Source: Paulinella micropora (lineage: Eukaryota > Cercozoa > Imbricatea > Euglyphida). From it: DNA of 64,000 nucleotides. The stretch spans positions 841,176 through 905,175 of the forward strand of contig BJOX01000034.1 of NCBI GenBank assembly GCA_009731375.1, in the 5' to 3' direction. Of this stretch, positions 42,719 through 52,777 are shown in pieces. The notes below the pieces were generated by a model, which searched no databases, was not told where the DNA came from, and worked only from the letters and a program-made list of their open reading frames with translations. Both the position numbers and the translations under genes were made by a program. Position 1 is the stretch's first letter. Each line of letters opens with the position of its first letter.

Positions 42719-44430
42719 TCTTATTGATGACATTTCAAGTCCCTCAGAGCCGCGGGTCCCGGCCCGTTACGAAAAACATTTCAGACGGTTATTTTCAGAC
42801 CTTTTCTTTTACTTTTTACCATGACTGAGTTCTTTCTTTCAATCATGCCTTTCCGACCGGCAAGTGTCTCTTATTTCTTTTTTCTCTGCGGCGCCTTCTT
42901 TCATTACTTCCTCAAGTTTCCACCCCCACNNNNNNNNNNNNNNNNNNNNNNNNNNNNNNNNNNNNNNNNNNNNNNNNNNNNNNNNNNNNNNNNNNNNNNN
43001 NNNNNNNNNNNNNNNNNNNNNNNNNNNNNNNNNNNNNNNNNNNNNNNNNNNNNNNNNNNNNNNNNNNNNNNNNNNNNNNNNNNNNNNNNNNNNNNNNNNN
43101 NNNNNNNATTTTCCCCCCCCCCCCCCCCCCCTTTTTTTTTCTTTGTCACTTATTCTTTTACTTTTATTTTTATTACTAATACCTGGTACTAAGTAACTAC
43201 AAAATACCACTTTCATAGCTCAGTCTTACTTCTTAAGCTCAGAGGCGGGCACAGCCTCCGGGCACTCATGCGTACAAATCCCGGCTGGGACGAGTGGGAA
43301 GAAGAAGCATGACTCGGAAGGTCGGGTTCGGAAAGCCTATCTCACTGCCAGGCTGGTAAAAGGATGACTCTTCAGGGTCACCGCGTCAGTCGGTGGCACC
43401 GTAGTAGTCTGGCTGGGCAGTGACTGTCAGTCACGGTCAGTTACTGCGACTCAGCTGCCGGAGTATACATGATTCGCACTCTGACTCCGAGGCTCAGCAC
43501 CGGGCCGCCGGTGCCCGGCCAGGACTCAGCCAAGACTTAGTTGCAGCCTCCGAACTTGACTTGACGACTTTGCCACGGCGGCGTGTGACGCAGGCGTCGC
43601 TGAGCGGCGTCACTGACTCGAGTTGAAAAAAGGTTCACCTCATAAAAAATTCACCTGAGCAGGCCTGGCCCGGCCCGGCACGGCACTCACGCTCGTACTT
43701 CTCGCCGTGCCTCGTCGCACCGTTCCCTTCAAACTTGTCCAGCACGAACTTTCGCCTCAGCAGCTGCGTCTAGTTCTTTTAAGGGTTAGCACCAACCAAC
43801 AAGGACCGCAACGTCAGTAGCAGTAATGCCACGCAGGTTCATGCAAGCCTTTTCCCCGAACTTGTACCGTCTGTTCCTCGCGTACAGCGCCAGCACGTCC
43901 TTGCAAGATGCTGCTGCTGCTGCTCCTGTCGTCCTCACATTTTTGTCGATCCGCAGTGACAACATTTTTGAGCTGTTCTAATAGTTGAAAATACAACTTT
44001 ACAACTAACTTGACTGCTGCACAATGTTAATTTTTTTCTTCTGGTTCTCAGTGACACTTCGCTTTTATGTTGAGAGTCACAAAGCCAGTGAGCAGACTGC
44101 TTCCCTCCAAGAAAGACACTTGAAGCTGCAGCAGACCAGCAACTAACTCGTCTTGGACTCTGAGCTGCGCAAGGCGGGATGCCACAAATTCGACTTCAGC
44201 GAAGCCTCCCGCCCTTCCTTCGTGCTGACTGAAATCAAGTTCCTTGTAATGTAGACCAACCGTGCCACACGACTGCGGGACAAGAAGTTGAAAGAATGTA
44301 TAACTTGACCACAGGCTAAGGATCTTTTTCGAGACTACTCAAAAATATTAATTCACTGCTGAGTGACTAAACTTAAATTGAAGTTGACATCCGCTACCAC
44401 ATCTTCCCCGCACTGTAAACACTAGACCGT
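42719..44430. other. 3' flank of the membrane protein gene; gap and degraded sequence
   Basis: Contains the N-gap 42930-43107 and GC-rich DNA without a sustained frame. At 44060-44300 (plus) a reading frame broken by stops (fragments such as EASRPSFVLTEIKFLV) looks like a decayed coding region of unknown origin. Confidence 0.4.
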
Positions 44431-44431
44431 G

Positions 44432-44989
44432 ACAAGAGGGTTCGTATAATACTATACTGAGTTTACTTAGAGATTTGGATACTAATAATACTGACAGGTG
44501 ACGTTACTAAGTGCCACAACCCCAGACCGCCAAGCTTTGAATTCACCGTTACACATAGTAGAGTGATATAGGTAAAATAGGTAATTGTCGTTGGGGTGGG
44601 CCGGTATGACTAAATATTATTATTAATGAAATTTGGCTATTGCTCCCCCTATTTAGGAATAACGGCACCATCTACCTTATGCAATATATTATTACTATTA
44701 TTATTTGCTAGGAGTTCAGGAAGGAGGCAGAATATATCATAATAATCAGTATTCTCTCTCATTTCAGAACTGCTTCGTTGTAATTGCTGCGAGTGTGCAA
44801 TGGATAATTTATTAATTAATAATAGTATTTAGTCATACCGGCCCACCCCCATGAGAATTACCTATTTTTACCTATATCACTCTAAGTGTAACGGTGAATT
44901 TAATGCTTTGGCGGTCTGGGGTTGGGGCATTTAGTGACGTGTCATTATTCAAATATCTAAGTAAAAGTAAAGTTCCGAACCCTCTCGTC
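44432..44989. mobile_element. Foldback/MITE-like element with approximately 195-bp terminal inverted repeats
   Basis: The left half (44432-44632) and the right half (about 44803-44989) are diverged reverse complements over about 190 bp. Matching blocks, in order, are AGAGGGTTCG, CCCCAGACCGCC, AGTGATATAGGTAAAATAGG and GGGCCGGTATGACTAAATA. The approximately 170-bp centre has no coding frame. Target duplication was not determined. Confidence 0.8.
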
Positions 44990-45870
44990 CATTTGGTTAT
45001 GGGCCTTGGCAGCGCTTAACTCTGAAGGACTGCAAGCAAAGAAAGAGGAGACCATCGCCGACAGGGAGGCGACTGTCGTCAAGAGGGTTGGTGTCATTCC
45101 AGTAATTGATACAATAAAAGGGAAGCTTTCATACTGAGACCCTTAAAGTTTGGCTCAGTTTCAAAAGTTGAACGTTGTACCTGTCCCCCGTTTTGGTTGG
45201 GTGACCTGCGTTGGGGTAAAGAGGACAGCACTCCAGTGGGACTGCTACAACTTGGCTGCTACAACAAAGGAAAACAGACAGTAAGACCTCAAAGTCATGA
45301 GCTTTAGTATTCTTAGAGGCACAACCAAAAACAAAGAAAAGGAAGTCACAGCAAAATGACATTATGACGGGAGAACCGGGCCCCGTTCAAGGCCTTTCAA
45401 CGTGAGATAGTTTTGGCCTTGGGAGCCAAAGGACTTAAGGGGGCACTCAAGACCCCAGAAGAACACATTAGGATAGTGCATGAGAGTAATGTAAGTGCTT
45501 TGCACAGCAAGGGGAAAACAGTCCCCAATTACATGTGGAGGTGGGGAGAGAGAGCAGGGAAACAGCCAGCAAGAGGGAGAGGAAAAATAGGGTTGAGAGC
45601 CTGAGGAGGAAGAGGAAGCTGAGTTAGACTCAGAGTCAGACAAGGAAAACCTTACATCTTATTTTACTGAGACAGAAAGGCAGCCTACTTTAGGGGAAGA
45701 TAGTGGTAAGAGTGAGCAAAAGGGAGGAGAAGAGCAGGTGGAGGAGAGGGGGAGAGTGAGTAGTCAGCCTTCACCTACTTATTCCACACCAACAACGACA
45801 ACAATCAAGACGAAGAGAGTAGTAGAAGTGCCACTTGGGCACGGGATTTGGAGACATGGGGGGGGGTAGC
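44990..45870 (+). pseudogene. Decayed, possibly mobile-element-derived reading frames
   Basis: Three coding-like pieces on the plus strand: 44998-45110 (LQAKKEETIADREATVVKRV), 45390-45604 (a lysine/arginine-rich piece with VHESNVSALHSKGK), and in a shifted frame about 45600-45865, an acidic then Thr/Pro-rich piece. They look like a Gag-like or other mobile-element product broken by frameshifts. The last frame is lost where AT-rich viral DNA begins, so the virus may have inserted here. Family not recognised. Confidence 0.35.
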
Positions 45871-46055
45871 AAGAGAGATCACGTCTAAATTCGCTCTCCT
45901 ATTGATTTCAAAAAAGAAGCAGATTTAAGCCATTATCTCTCTTCCTATTAATCAACGTCTCCAAATTTTTTTGGTCGCCTCAGTGAAATTCTGTAAAATT
46001 CTTATTGGTTCTTTGGTCGCCAAAAGACCAAAAGACCAAAAGACCAAAAGGACAT

Positions 46056-46125
46056 ATTCACGGGAATATAATTTCTAAAATATCTTTTTGGCAGTCCTAA
46101 CGATATATTACGCCTTCCCGTGAAT
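46056..46125. promoter_or_regulatory. Inverted repeat ATTCACGGGAA/TTCCCGTGAAT upstream of the first PLV gene
   Basis: Eleven-base perfect arms (46056-46066 and 46115-46125) enclose TTTCTAAAATATC, a half of the palindrome found before other PLV genes. It lies about 80 bp before the start codon at 46204. Confidence 0.6.
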
Positions 46126-46128
46126 GCG

Positions 46129-46150
46129 TTGTCTCCGCGACGCTCTGGGG
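46129..46150. repeat. 22-bp PLV repeat, copy 1
   Basis: TTGTCTCCGCGACGCTCTGG followed by GG. It is GC-rich in an AT-rich element. Copy 2 is at 46863-46884; copy 3 (one mismatch) is at 49334-49355 inside the polymerase gene. Copies 1 and 2 are each followed, after some spacer, by a similar AATTCATGTTAA...TATAACAC leader before a gene. Confidence 0.8.
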
Positions 46151-46203
46151 TGTGTCATAATTTTTAATTCATGTTAAGGATAAGAATTATAACACTATAT
46201 AAT

Positions 46204-46832
46204 ATGAGCGAGACAGAGATTCCACAGAAAACAACAAAGGGCGGTATTCATGTCCTTGATAAAGCAAAGAGTCCAAGGGTTGTTGTAAAATGGACTGAAG
46301 AAGGTAAAATTAAAGTAAAAAACTTTTGTATTAAAGGACAAAGAAATAAAGAAGAAGCAGAACAGCAAGCAATTAAATTTTATGAAGAAAACATAAAACC
46401 AAAATATGAACTCTGGAAGAAATATAATGATGAAAGATTAAAACAGAATAAATTACAATATAATAGAGACTATAACAAAATATGGAGTAAGAAAAAATTT
46501 AAGTGTGAGTGTGGTTATGAAACAGCAATCACATATAAATCAAGCATCTTGCATCTGTTTATCACGAATTATGCATGAAAGGAATGAAAGTTTCAAGTAA
46601 AAGGTCATCAGGCCAAGAAAAATATACATGTGAATGTGGCTCAACAATAGAAGTAGGAGGTAAAGAAATTCATGAGGAAACATTAAAACATAAAAAATAC
46701 TTAGAAACAAAAGATAGATGCGATAAATGCAATAGGTCTGAAAATAATTGTAATTGTGGCACTTATCCAAACAGCCAAAGAATTGATTCTAGTTCATACA
46801 ATTCTTCTTATAATTCATACAGAATGAAGTAG
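46204..46832 (+). pseudogene. PLV zinc-finger protein (CxCG...H...H), split by a one-base frameshift
   Basis: The first frame starts at ATG 46204, after an AT-rich ATAACACTATATAAT leader, and runs to 46578; the second covers 46575-46832. A one-base change near 46540 would make them one gene of about 210 codons. The N-terminal part (VVVKWTEEGKIKVKNF..., then an Ala/Glu helix) has the look of a small DNA-binding module, perhaps AP2-like; this is only an impression. Two fingers follow: CECG with a later H-x5-H, and CECG with HEETLKH. A third cluster, CDKC...CNCG, and a Ser/Tyr/Asn-rich tail end the protein. The same finger type recurs in the GIY-YIG protein and at 58188-58325. The frameshift may be real decay or a consensus error. 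Confidence 0.65.
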
Positions 46833-46862
46833 ACAAAAAGAGAAAATTATTTTTTTGATGTA

Positions 46863-46884
46863 TTGTCTCCGCGACGCTCTGGGG
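46863..46884. repeat. 22-bp PLV repeat, copy 2
   Basis: Identical to copy 1 over 22 bases and followed by GGGTATGG. It lies in the 214-bp spacer between the zinc-finger gene and the polymerase gene. A TAGTATATA motif at about 47036 precedes the polymerase start. Confidence 0.8.
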
Positions 46885-47046
46885 GTATGGTAGAAGTTGT
46901 ATAATCAACACCTCCAATGTGTTCTAAATTTAATTCATGTTAAAGGTATAAAATTATAACACATATAAAAGAGGGAATCTGTTAAAAATCACAACCCATA
47001 CTCTAATTATTTAATTTTCAAAATTTTATATCTCTTAGTATATAAA

Positions 47047-50000
47047 ATGGACACACACGACTACAAAGGTGTTGTCTATCGGCTAGACAAACTAAGGGAA
47101 TATAAGATAAATTACGAAATTAAACATGTTAGGGGTCATGATGTGCTATTTATTCAACCAAGTAAGAGGTATATACGGATTGATACGCCAACAGCCCAAA
47201 ATTACTTAAACCGAGTAAGAGGTGTTTCGTATTTCCAGCAACAAAATATTCCTGTTGCTCCTGCATTGCCTGTTGAAATTTCTCAAAGTATCAGACAGGA
47301 GAATGTCAGAGACTTGATGCGATATGGTAATTACAATATATTACGGGACAATAGCGAAGAACACAAATTCGGAATTAATGAGAGCCAGTATAAAGTGAGG
47401 ATTACTGGAAACCTTCATTCATTCACTATTAGAGATATAATAAATTTTATCGGATTTATCCTAAAAGATTTTATTCAAAAACAATCGCCTAATAGTAAAG
47501 TCAGTTTAGAAATTGAATTTATAAATGGTCATTATGGAGCAGTATCAACAAGTATGAAACCTATTAACGAAATCTCTGTTGAAGATGTATTAGAAAGATT
47601 ATCTAATATATTTCAAAGTAATGAAAGCCTTTATACTGATGAAAAAGGAACAAATATGGATAATTTAAAATTTGTATTAAAATCTATTAAGATGCATACA
47701 GGCGGGACAAGGCTACAAGTTATTAACAAATTAGATATCTATAAGGAAGAGGTGTTATCCAAATCAACAACACTGATAACATATGCCTAGCAAGGTCAAT
47801 TGTCGTATGTAAAGCAAAAATAGAAAAACATCCAAAATTTAAAGTAATATTAATGGGAAAAAGAAAATTACAAGAAGAAATGGCAAGAGAACTACATGAA
47901 AAAGCAAATGTTATTGAAAATGTATGTGGTATTCCAGAGATTAATATATTTGCTAATTACATTAACTATAATTTGGTTATTGTTGAATTTCCTGATAAGA
48001 TTGTTTATAAAACTGAACTAAGCAATAGTGCTGGAGAAAGACTAATAAACTTATACATTCTAAAAACTGAAGGACATTATGATGCGATAACTAATATGAA
48101 GTCTATGTTAGGTAAAAAGAACTTCTGTGAGTTATGCCTAAGAGGATATATGAATACACACTCGTGCGAATTTGTATGTAATATCTGTGGAATATCTGGC
48201 TGTCAAGGTATAAAAGATAAATCTCAGTGGATTGAATGCAAAGAATGTTGTAGAAACTTTCCTAACAAGCAATGTTATATAAACCATAAAAAAGATTCTT
48301 CGGAAAACGGAAAGATTTCTATTATGTGCGATGAAAAAGCAAAATGTAAGGAATGCGGAACAAATTATAAAACTAAAGATGGACATAAATGCGGATATGC
48401 GAAGTGTCGTAATTGCAAACTAGTCAAACCACTAGGACATAAATGTCAAATTATGATAAAACATATTTTAGAACCATCCGAAAAATATGTATTCTTTGAT
48501 TTTGAAGCAACACAAGATACAGGAGAACATATTGTTAATCATGCAGAAAGCCAGTATTTCAACGACAGCACACCAATAATTCACAAGAATATTGACGATT
48601 TCTGTAAGTGGATATTTGATATCAAACACAATGACTATACATTCATAGCACATAATGCCAGAGGCTACGATTGTCAGTTTATTCTCAAGTGGTTAGTTAA
48701 TAATGGACATACACCATTTGTCATTTATCAAGGCGGTAAAATTATGATGATGACACATAAGAAATTTAGATTTATTGATAGTCTAAGTTTTCTTCCGATG
48801 CCATTAGCAAATTTTCCTAAGACATTTGGATTGAACGAACTTAAAAAAGCATACTTTCCACATTTCTTTAATACTTCAAAAAATCAAAATTATGTAGGTG
48901 TAATGCCACATAAGAAACATTACGGATACAACACAATGAAAAGTGAAAAAAGAGAAGAATTCTTAAATTGGTATGACGAGCAAGTTAGAACTCATAATCA
49001 TTTTGATATGAAAAAAGAAATAGCGGAGTATTGTCATTCTGATGTTGATATATTGAGAAGAGGTTGTATGATGTTTAGAAACTCGTTTCTAGAATTCGGT
49101 ATCGACCCTTTTAGATATACAACAATCGCGAGTTGTGTTATGGCTTCATATCGTGGGCGATTCATGCCTGAGAAATCAATTGCTGTATTGAAGAATGAAA
49201 AGCAAAATAGGATGACTTCTCGTGCATGTGTTGAATGGTTAGCATATCGTAGTAATTAGACAATGCTGACATTAAGCATGCCTTTAATGGAGGTGAAACA
49301 ATGTTTTACATCAGCTCAAAGCAGTCCAATGTGTTGTCTACGCGACGCTCTGGGGGTAATGTGTATGTAGATGGATGGGACGAAAAGAACAAAGTTGCTT
49401 ATGAGTTTTATGGATGTCATTGGCACGGATGCCAGAAGTGCTATAACAGCAATACATTGAATATTAAGAAAAATAAGACTATGGGAGAACTATATAAAAA
49501 TACAAAGGCTAGAGAAATTTTATTGAGCAAACTTTATGGAGTATCCAAAGTCATTACTATCTGGGAATGCGAATGGAGACTATCTAGAACAAGTCAAGTA
49601 TTAGCAGAAGATACAAATGAACGAATTATTGAAGAAGAACGACTAAGTCCGAGAGAAGCAATGTTTGGAGGTAGAACAAATGCTCTCACCTTATACTGGA
49701 AATCAAGACATGAAAGCGAATATGCTAATTACATTGATGTCTCTGGATTGTATCCCGCGGTTATGTATTATGACCTTTATCCGACAGGGCACCATGAAAT
49801 CATACATCCAAAGAATGAGACAGAAAGAAAACAAGTAGCGATGAATATTATTGATAAAGTTTATTTTGGAATTGTAAAAGCAAAAATGCTACCGCCTAAG
49901 GGATTAATTCATCCAGTCTTACCAAAAGCAGACAGAGGTAAGATGATGTATTACCTATGTGATAAGTGCGGGATGACAGGGCACCACGGGCAATGTAATC

Positions 50001-51118
50001 ACTCGGTTAATGAGCGAGCATTAACAGGCACATGGGCTACTCCAGAAATCTATAAGGCACTTGACAAAGGATACAAATTAATGAAAGTATATGAAGTGTG
50101 GCACTGGGAAGAACAAAGCGATAGTTTATTCAAAGAATACATTAAAACATGTAGTAAGGTAAAACAGGAATCAAGTGGATATCCAAAGGATTGTATTACA
50201 GATGAAGATAAAGAAAACTATATTAACAGCATGGAGCAAAAAATGAATGTTAGGATGGATAAAGATAAAATAGTAGATAACCCAGGACGTCGGGCAGTTG
50301 CTAAGTTGTGCTTGAATTCGTTGTGGGGGAAATTTGGCGAGAAGCAAAATAAAACACAAACTAAATTTATCAGAGAAAAAGATGATTTATACAAATTAAT
50401 GAACGATAAGACAATTGACAACATTAATATTAATATAGTTAATAAAGATGTAGTAGAAGCAAGTTATGACTTAAAACAGGATGCGGTGAGCGACCCCATT
50501 AAAACAAATATTGTTATTGCTCTATTTACTACATGCCATGCTAGAATGAGACTTTATGATAAGATGGACAAATTAGGATACAGAATATTATATCACGATA
50601 CCGATAGCGTAATATATACTACAGACTTAACAAAAGGAGAAACAGATATTAAGACAGGCAAACTACTAGGAGAATGGACTGATGAATTAAAAGGAGCAAA
50701 AATAAAAACCTTTGTTGGAGGCGGTGCTAAGTGCTATGGATATGTATTGGATAATGGGCAGGCCTGTATGAAAGTAAAGGGGTTTAGTATGAACTATGAG
50801 ACTAACAAAGCATTAAACCTACCTAATATGTTGAGTGTGATTAGTTGCGGACTTGGATTAACAAACACGGAATTATATGAGAAAGGAAAAAACGAATTAC
50901 TAGAACTATTGAAAACAGATGAAGAAAAATGTATTGCTAAGCGAATTGAGAAGTCTGGTAAGGTTGTTATAGTAGAAAACAGCAAAATAACACGAAATAA
51001 AAAAGAAAAGATAACAAGCGAGTACTTAGAAAAAATATTTAGTTATACATACACGAAAAGACAAGTTATCGGAATTATTGATAATGCTATTGAAACGAGA
51101 CCATTCGGATATTTCTAA
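47047..51118 (+). pseudogene. polB: Protein-primed family B DNA polymerase of the PLV, in three frames
   Basis: Three consecutive frames (47047-47790, 47853-49259, 49301-51118) together look like one polymerase of about 1350 residues. Reading continues across the first break (near 47757; next frame has NTDNICLARS) and the second (near 49253; next frame has NADIKHAFNGGE). Each needs one missing base. Seen in order: an N-terminal region; a cysteine-rich finger block (48120-48450); 3'-5' exonuclease motifs FDFEA (48496), AHNARGYD (48649) and YCHSDVD (49030); a YEFYGCHWHGC motif typical of Polinton-type PolB; polymerase motifs DVSGLYP (49736), KLCLNSLWGKFGE (50300) and YHDTDSV (50590). All catalytic motifs are intact. 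It would replicate the linear viral genome from a terminal-protein primer. The breaks may be decay or sequencing error. Confidence 0.9.
49334..49355. repeat. 22-bp PLV repeat, copy 3, inside polB
   Basis: One mismatch to copies 1 and 2 (TCTACG for TCTCCG). It sits about 80 bp after the second polB frame break, in a stretch that looks like an insertion relative to other Polinton-type polymerases. Confidence 0.75.
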
Positions 51119-51125
51119 ATAGATA

Positions 51126-51168
51126 TTTGACAATTTCACTCTCATTCTCATTCTCGTTTATTGTCAAA
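51126..51168. terminator. Hairpin after polB with a shared 3' element
   Basis: Arms TTTGACAAT (51126-51134) and ATTGTCAAA (51160-51168) enclose CACTCTCATTCTCATTCTCG. It starts 8 nt after the polymerase stop. Almost the same inner sequence occurs in reverse just after the penton stop (55812-55833), so it may be a transcript-end signal of this virus. Confidence 0.55.
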
Positions 51169-51193
51169 CATCGAAACCATTAAAGCAAAAAAC

Positions 51194-51242
51194 GATGTTT
51201 TAGAATAAGCGGGAGTGAAACTAGAGCGTAATTCTAAACATC
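51194..51242. promoter_or_regulatory. PLV palindrome (GATGTTTTAGAAT ... ATTCTAAACATC), copy 1
   Basis: Inverted arms around an approximately 24-nt core containing AAGCGGGAGTG. It lies 55 bp before the gene at 51297; TATAGTATATACTA directly precedes that start codon. Confidence 0.7.
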
Positions 51243-51296
51243 AATATCAATTAATTAATTTTTTTCAATAAATTTTTTACCCTATAGTATATACTA

Positions 51297-51581
51297 ATGT
51301 CTCTAAAGTCTCTCGCGGAAAAATTTGAAAAACTTTCTATTAATAATAAAACATTTACATTGGATGATATTAAGCAAGTCATTGATGGACATGTAAATGA
51401 ATATAAATCTGAAAGTAAAAAACTTCAAGAACAAGGAAAAATCCCTCTTGGAAAATTTAAAAGTAAGTCTGTCGCAGATGTCGCTGTATTTGATAAGCAA
51501 TACTCAATATGGCTGAGCAAACAACCTATGATGGAAAACTATCCAGAACTCAAAAAAGAAATTGCTAAATATATTCTATAA
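51297..51581 (+). CDS. Small protein with exonuclease X C-terminal-like (DUF3820-type) motif, copy 1
   Basis: Ninety-four residues. The first half is a charged helix-rich stretch. The second half, GKFKSKSVADVAVFDKQYSI followed by WLSKQ and a YPELKKEI helix, follows the G-[KR]-[YF]-K-x-K-s-[IV]-x-[DE]-V-x-x-x-D-x-x-Y-x-x-W pattern found at the C-terminus of exonuclease X-type proteins and in stand-alone proteins of phages and giant viruses. There is no exonuclease domain, so it is more likely a nucleic-acid- or protein-binding accessory factor of replication. It is intact, with a TATA-like TAGTATATA just upstream, and ends one base before the convergent gene at 51583. A second, frameshifted relative lies at 52301-52745. 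Confidence 0.7.
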   Translation: MSLKSLAEKFEKLSINNKTFTLDDIKQVIDGHVNEYKSESKKLQEQGKIPLGKFKSKSVADVAVFDKQYSIWLSKQPMMENYPELKKEIAKYIL

Positions 51582-51582
51582 A

Positions 51583-52229
51583 TCACCCTACATTCTCCTT
51601 TAAATTTATCTCTTTTTTTATTATTCTTAATATCGCTTTTTCTCTATGAAAGTTATTAAATTGTGTATAGTGTGGCTCTTTTAGAATTTCCCTAAAGTCT
51701 TCTCTTTCTTCTGTTTCTACATTGCGATAATTTAATTCATTCTCTTCTAAATATCGGTCTGTAATTTCTTTAAACTTTATTTTTTCAAAGTGATGGTCAA
51801 CATGAACATTTTTTCTATCGTGTATTTCCTTTGTTATTTCACATATGTATTTCGGTTCAAGGAAAATATCTATTGCCGTTCTATTTAAATACTCTTCTAT
51901 TTGATTTTTTATTGTATTTCTACATGCTTAATTAAATTTTTTCTTTGTGTATCTCATCATTTGTTTCTCTTTATTTAGCCCAATGTAATTAATACAATTA
52001 TACCACGAAAATGCTTTTTGTCCTATACGAAAGTGCTTACTACCATATCCATTATTTTCAACATCAATTTCACAATTTATCAAATGGTCAAATTTTGTCT
52101 TATAATCAGGATGATTAATTATAATACCCTTAATAAAATTACTATCATTTTCATTTAACTTTTCATTGTGCTTATATTTACTAACAATATTTCTTATATG
52201 TGTATTATTTCTTTCTTTGTTTTAAACAT
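51583..52229 (-). pseudogene. Remnant of a DUF3223/HNH-like endonuclease
   Basis: A minus-strand coding region starting at ATG 52229. It needs a one-base correction after about 8 codons, has an in-frame TAA at 51928-51930, and ends at TGA 51583. Before the stop it contains INHPDYKTKFDH and FSWYNCINYIG, which match the DUF3223 pattern (HP...K, FS-x-x-x-CI). After the stop come VHVDHHFEKIKF and a helical tail, the HNH-like part of such proteins. DUF3223 modules accompany homing-type or recombination nucleases in phages and large DNA viruses. The frame stays open and similar in composition across the stop, so the inactivation looks recent. It converges with the gene ending at 51581. Confidence 0.6.
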
Positions 52230-52300
52230 TACCCCGCTTAGTATATACAACATAATATATACTCTAAAATAAAATTAATGAAAAATAATATTAATAATAT

Positions 52301-52745
52301 ATGATGACAGATCTATTTCGACAAGTCGAAATAGATCACCTTAACACCAAACAGGACTACTTGAATGAAATTGAAAAATGGAACATTGACAGCGAAATTA
52401 AAAAGCCATCAATTAAATGGACTAAACCTGACATTGTATCTTTCTATGAGCAATATAAACCACGTGATGACAATGTGAAAGTAGTTATTCCGTTAGAAAA
52501 CGTGTTGGACGAAGAACCAAGCACACCTTTTAAGGAGACTGATTTAAAAGAGACTGGAATTACCGAAATCAAGACTAATGTAGGTGAAGAGTTAGCACAA
52601 AATGAAACCGATATTTTCCTTCAATATGGTAAGTATATAAAAAATGAAAATTGAAGATGTTGCTAAGATTGACAAACCATACCTTGAATATTTAATTCAA
52701 CAACCTTATTTTAATGATAAAGATGCGGTAAAAAAATATCTCTGA
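52301..52745 (+). pseudogene. Small protein with exonuclease X C-terminal-like motif, copy 2, frameshifted
   Basis: The first frame (52301-52654) encodes 117 residues with an acidic/hydrophilic middle. It runs into a six-A homopolymer at 52639-52644, after which the frame from 52644 to 52745 continues the motif (KIEDVAKIDKPYLEYLI). With one A fewer the C-terminus would match the GKY...DVA..D..YL..L pattern of the protein at 51297-51581. The homopolymer position makes slippage or a consensus error likely. A TAGTATATA motif lies at about 52239. The two related proteins flank the endonuclease remnant. Function unknown; a replication accessory role is possible. Confidence 0.6.
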
Positions 52746-52777
52746 TGATACATCGTCTTCCATTAAATTTTTTTGCT

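Noticed and set aside
43230-43330. Possible tRNA-like segment with a T-loop-like sequence
   Set aside because: No consistent cloverleaf or anticodon stem could be drawn.
47757-49260. Programmed -1 frameshifting in PLV polB
   Set aside because: No slippery heptamer or downstream pseudoknot is apparent at either break, and similar breaks occur in unrelated genes, so decay or sequence error is simpler.
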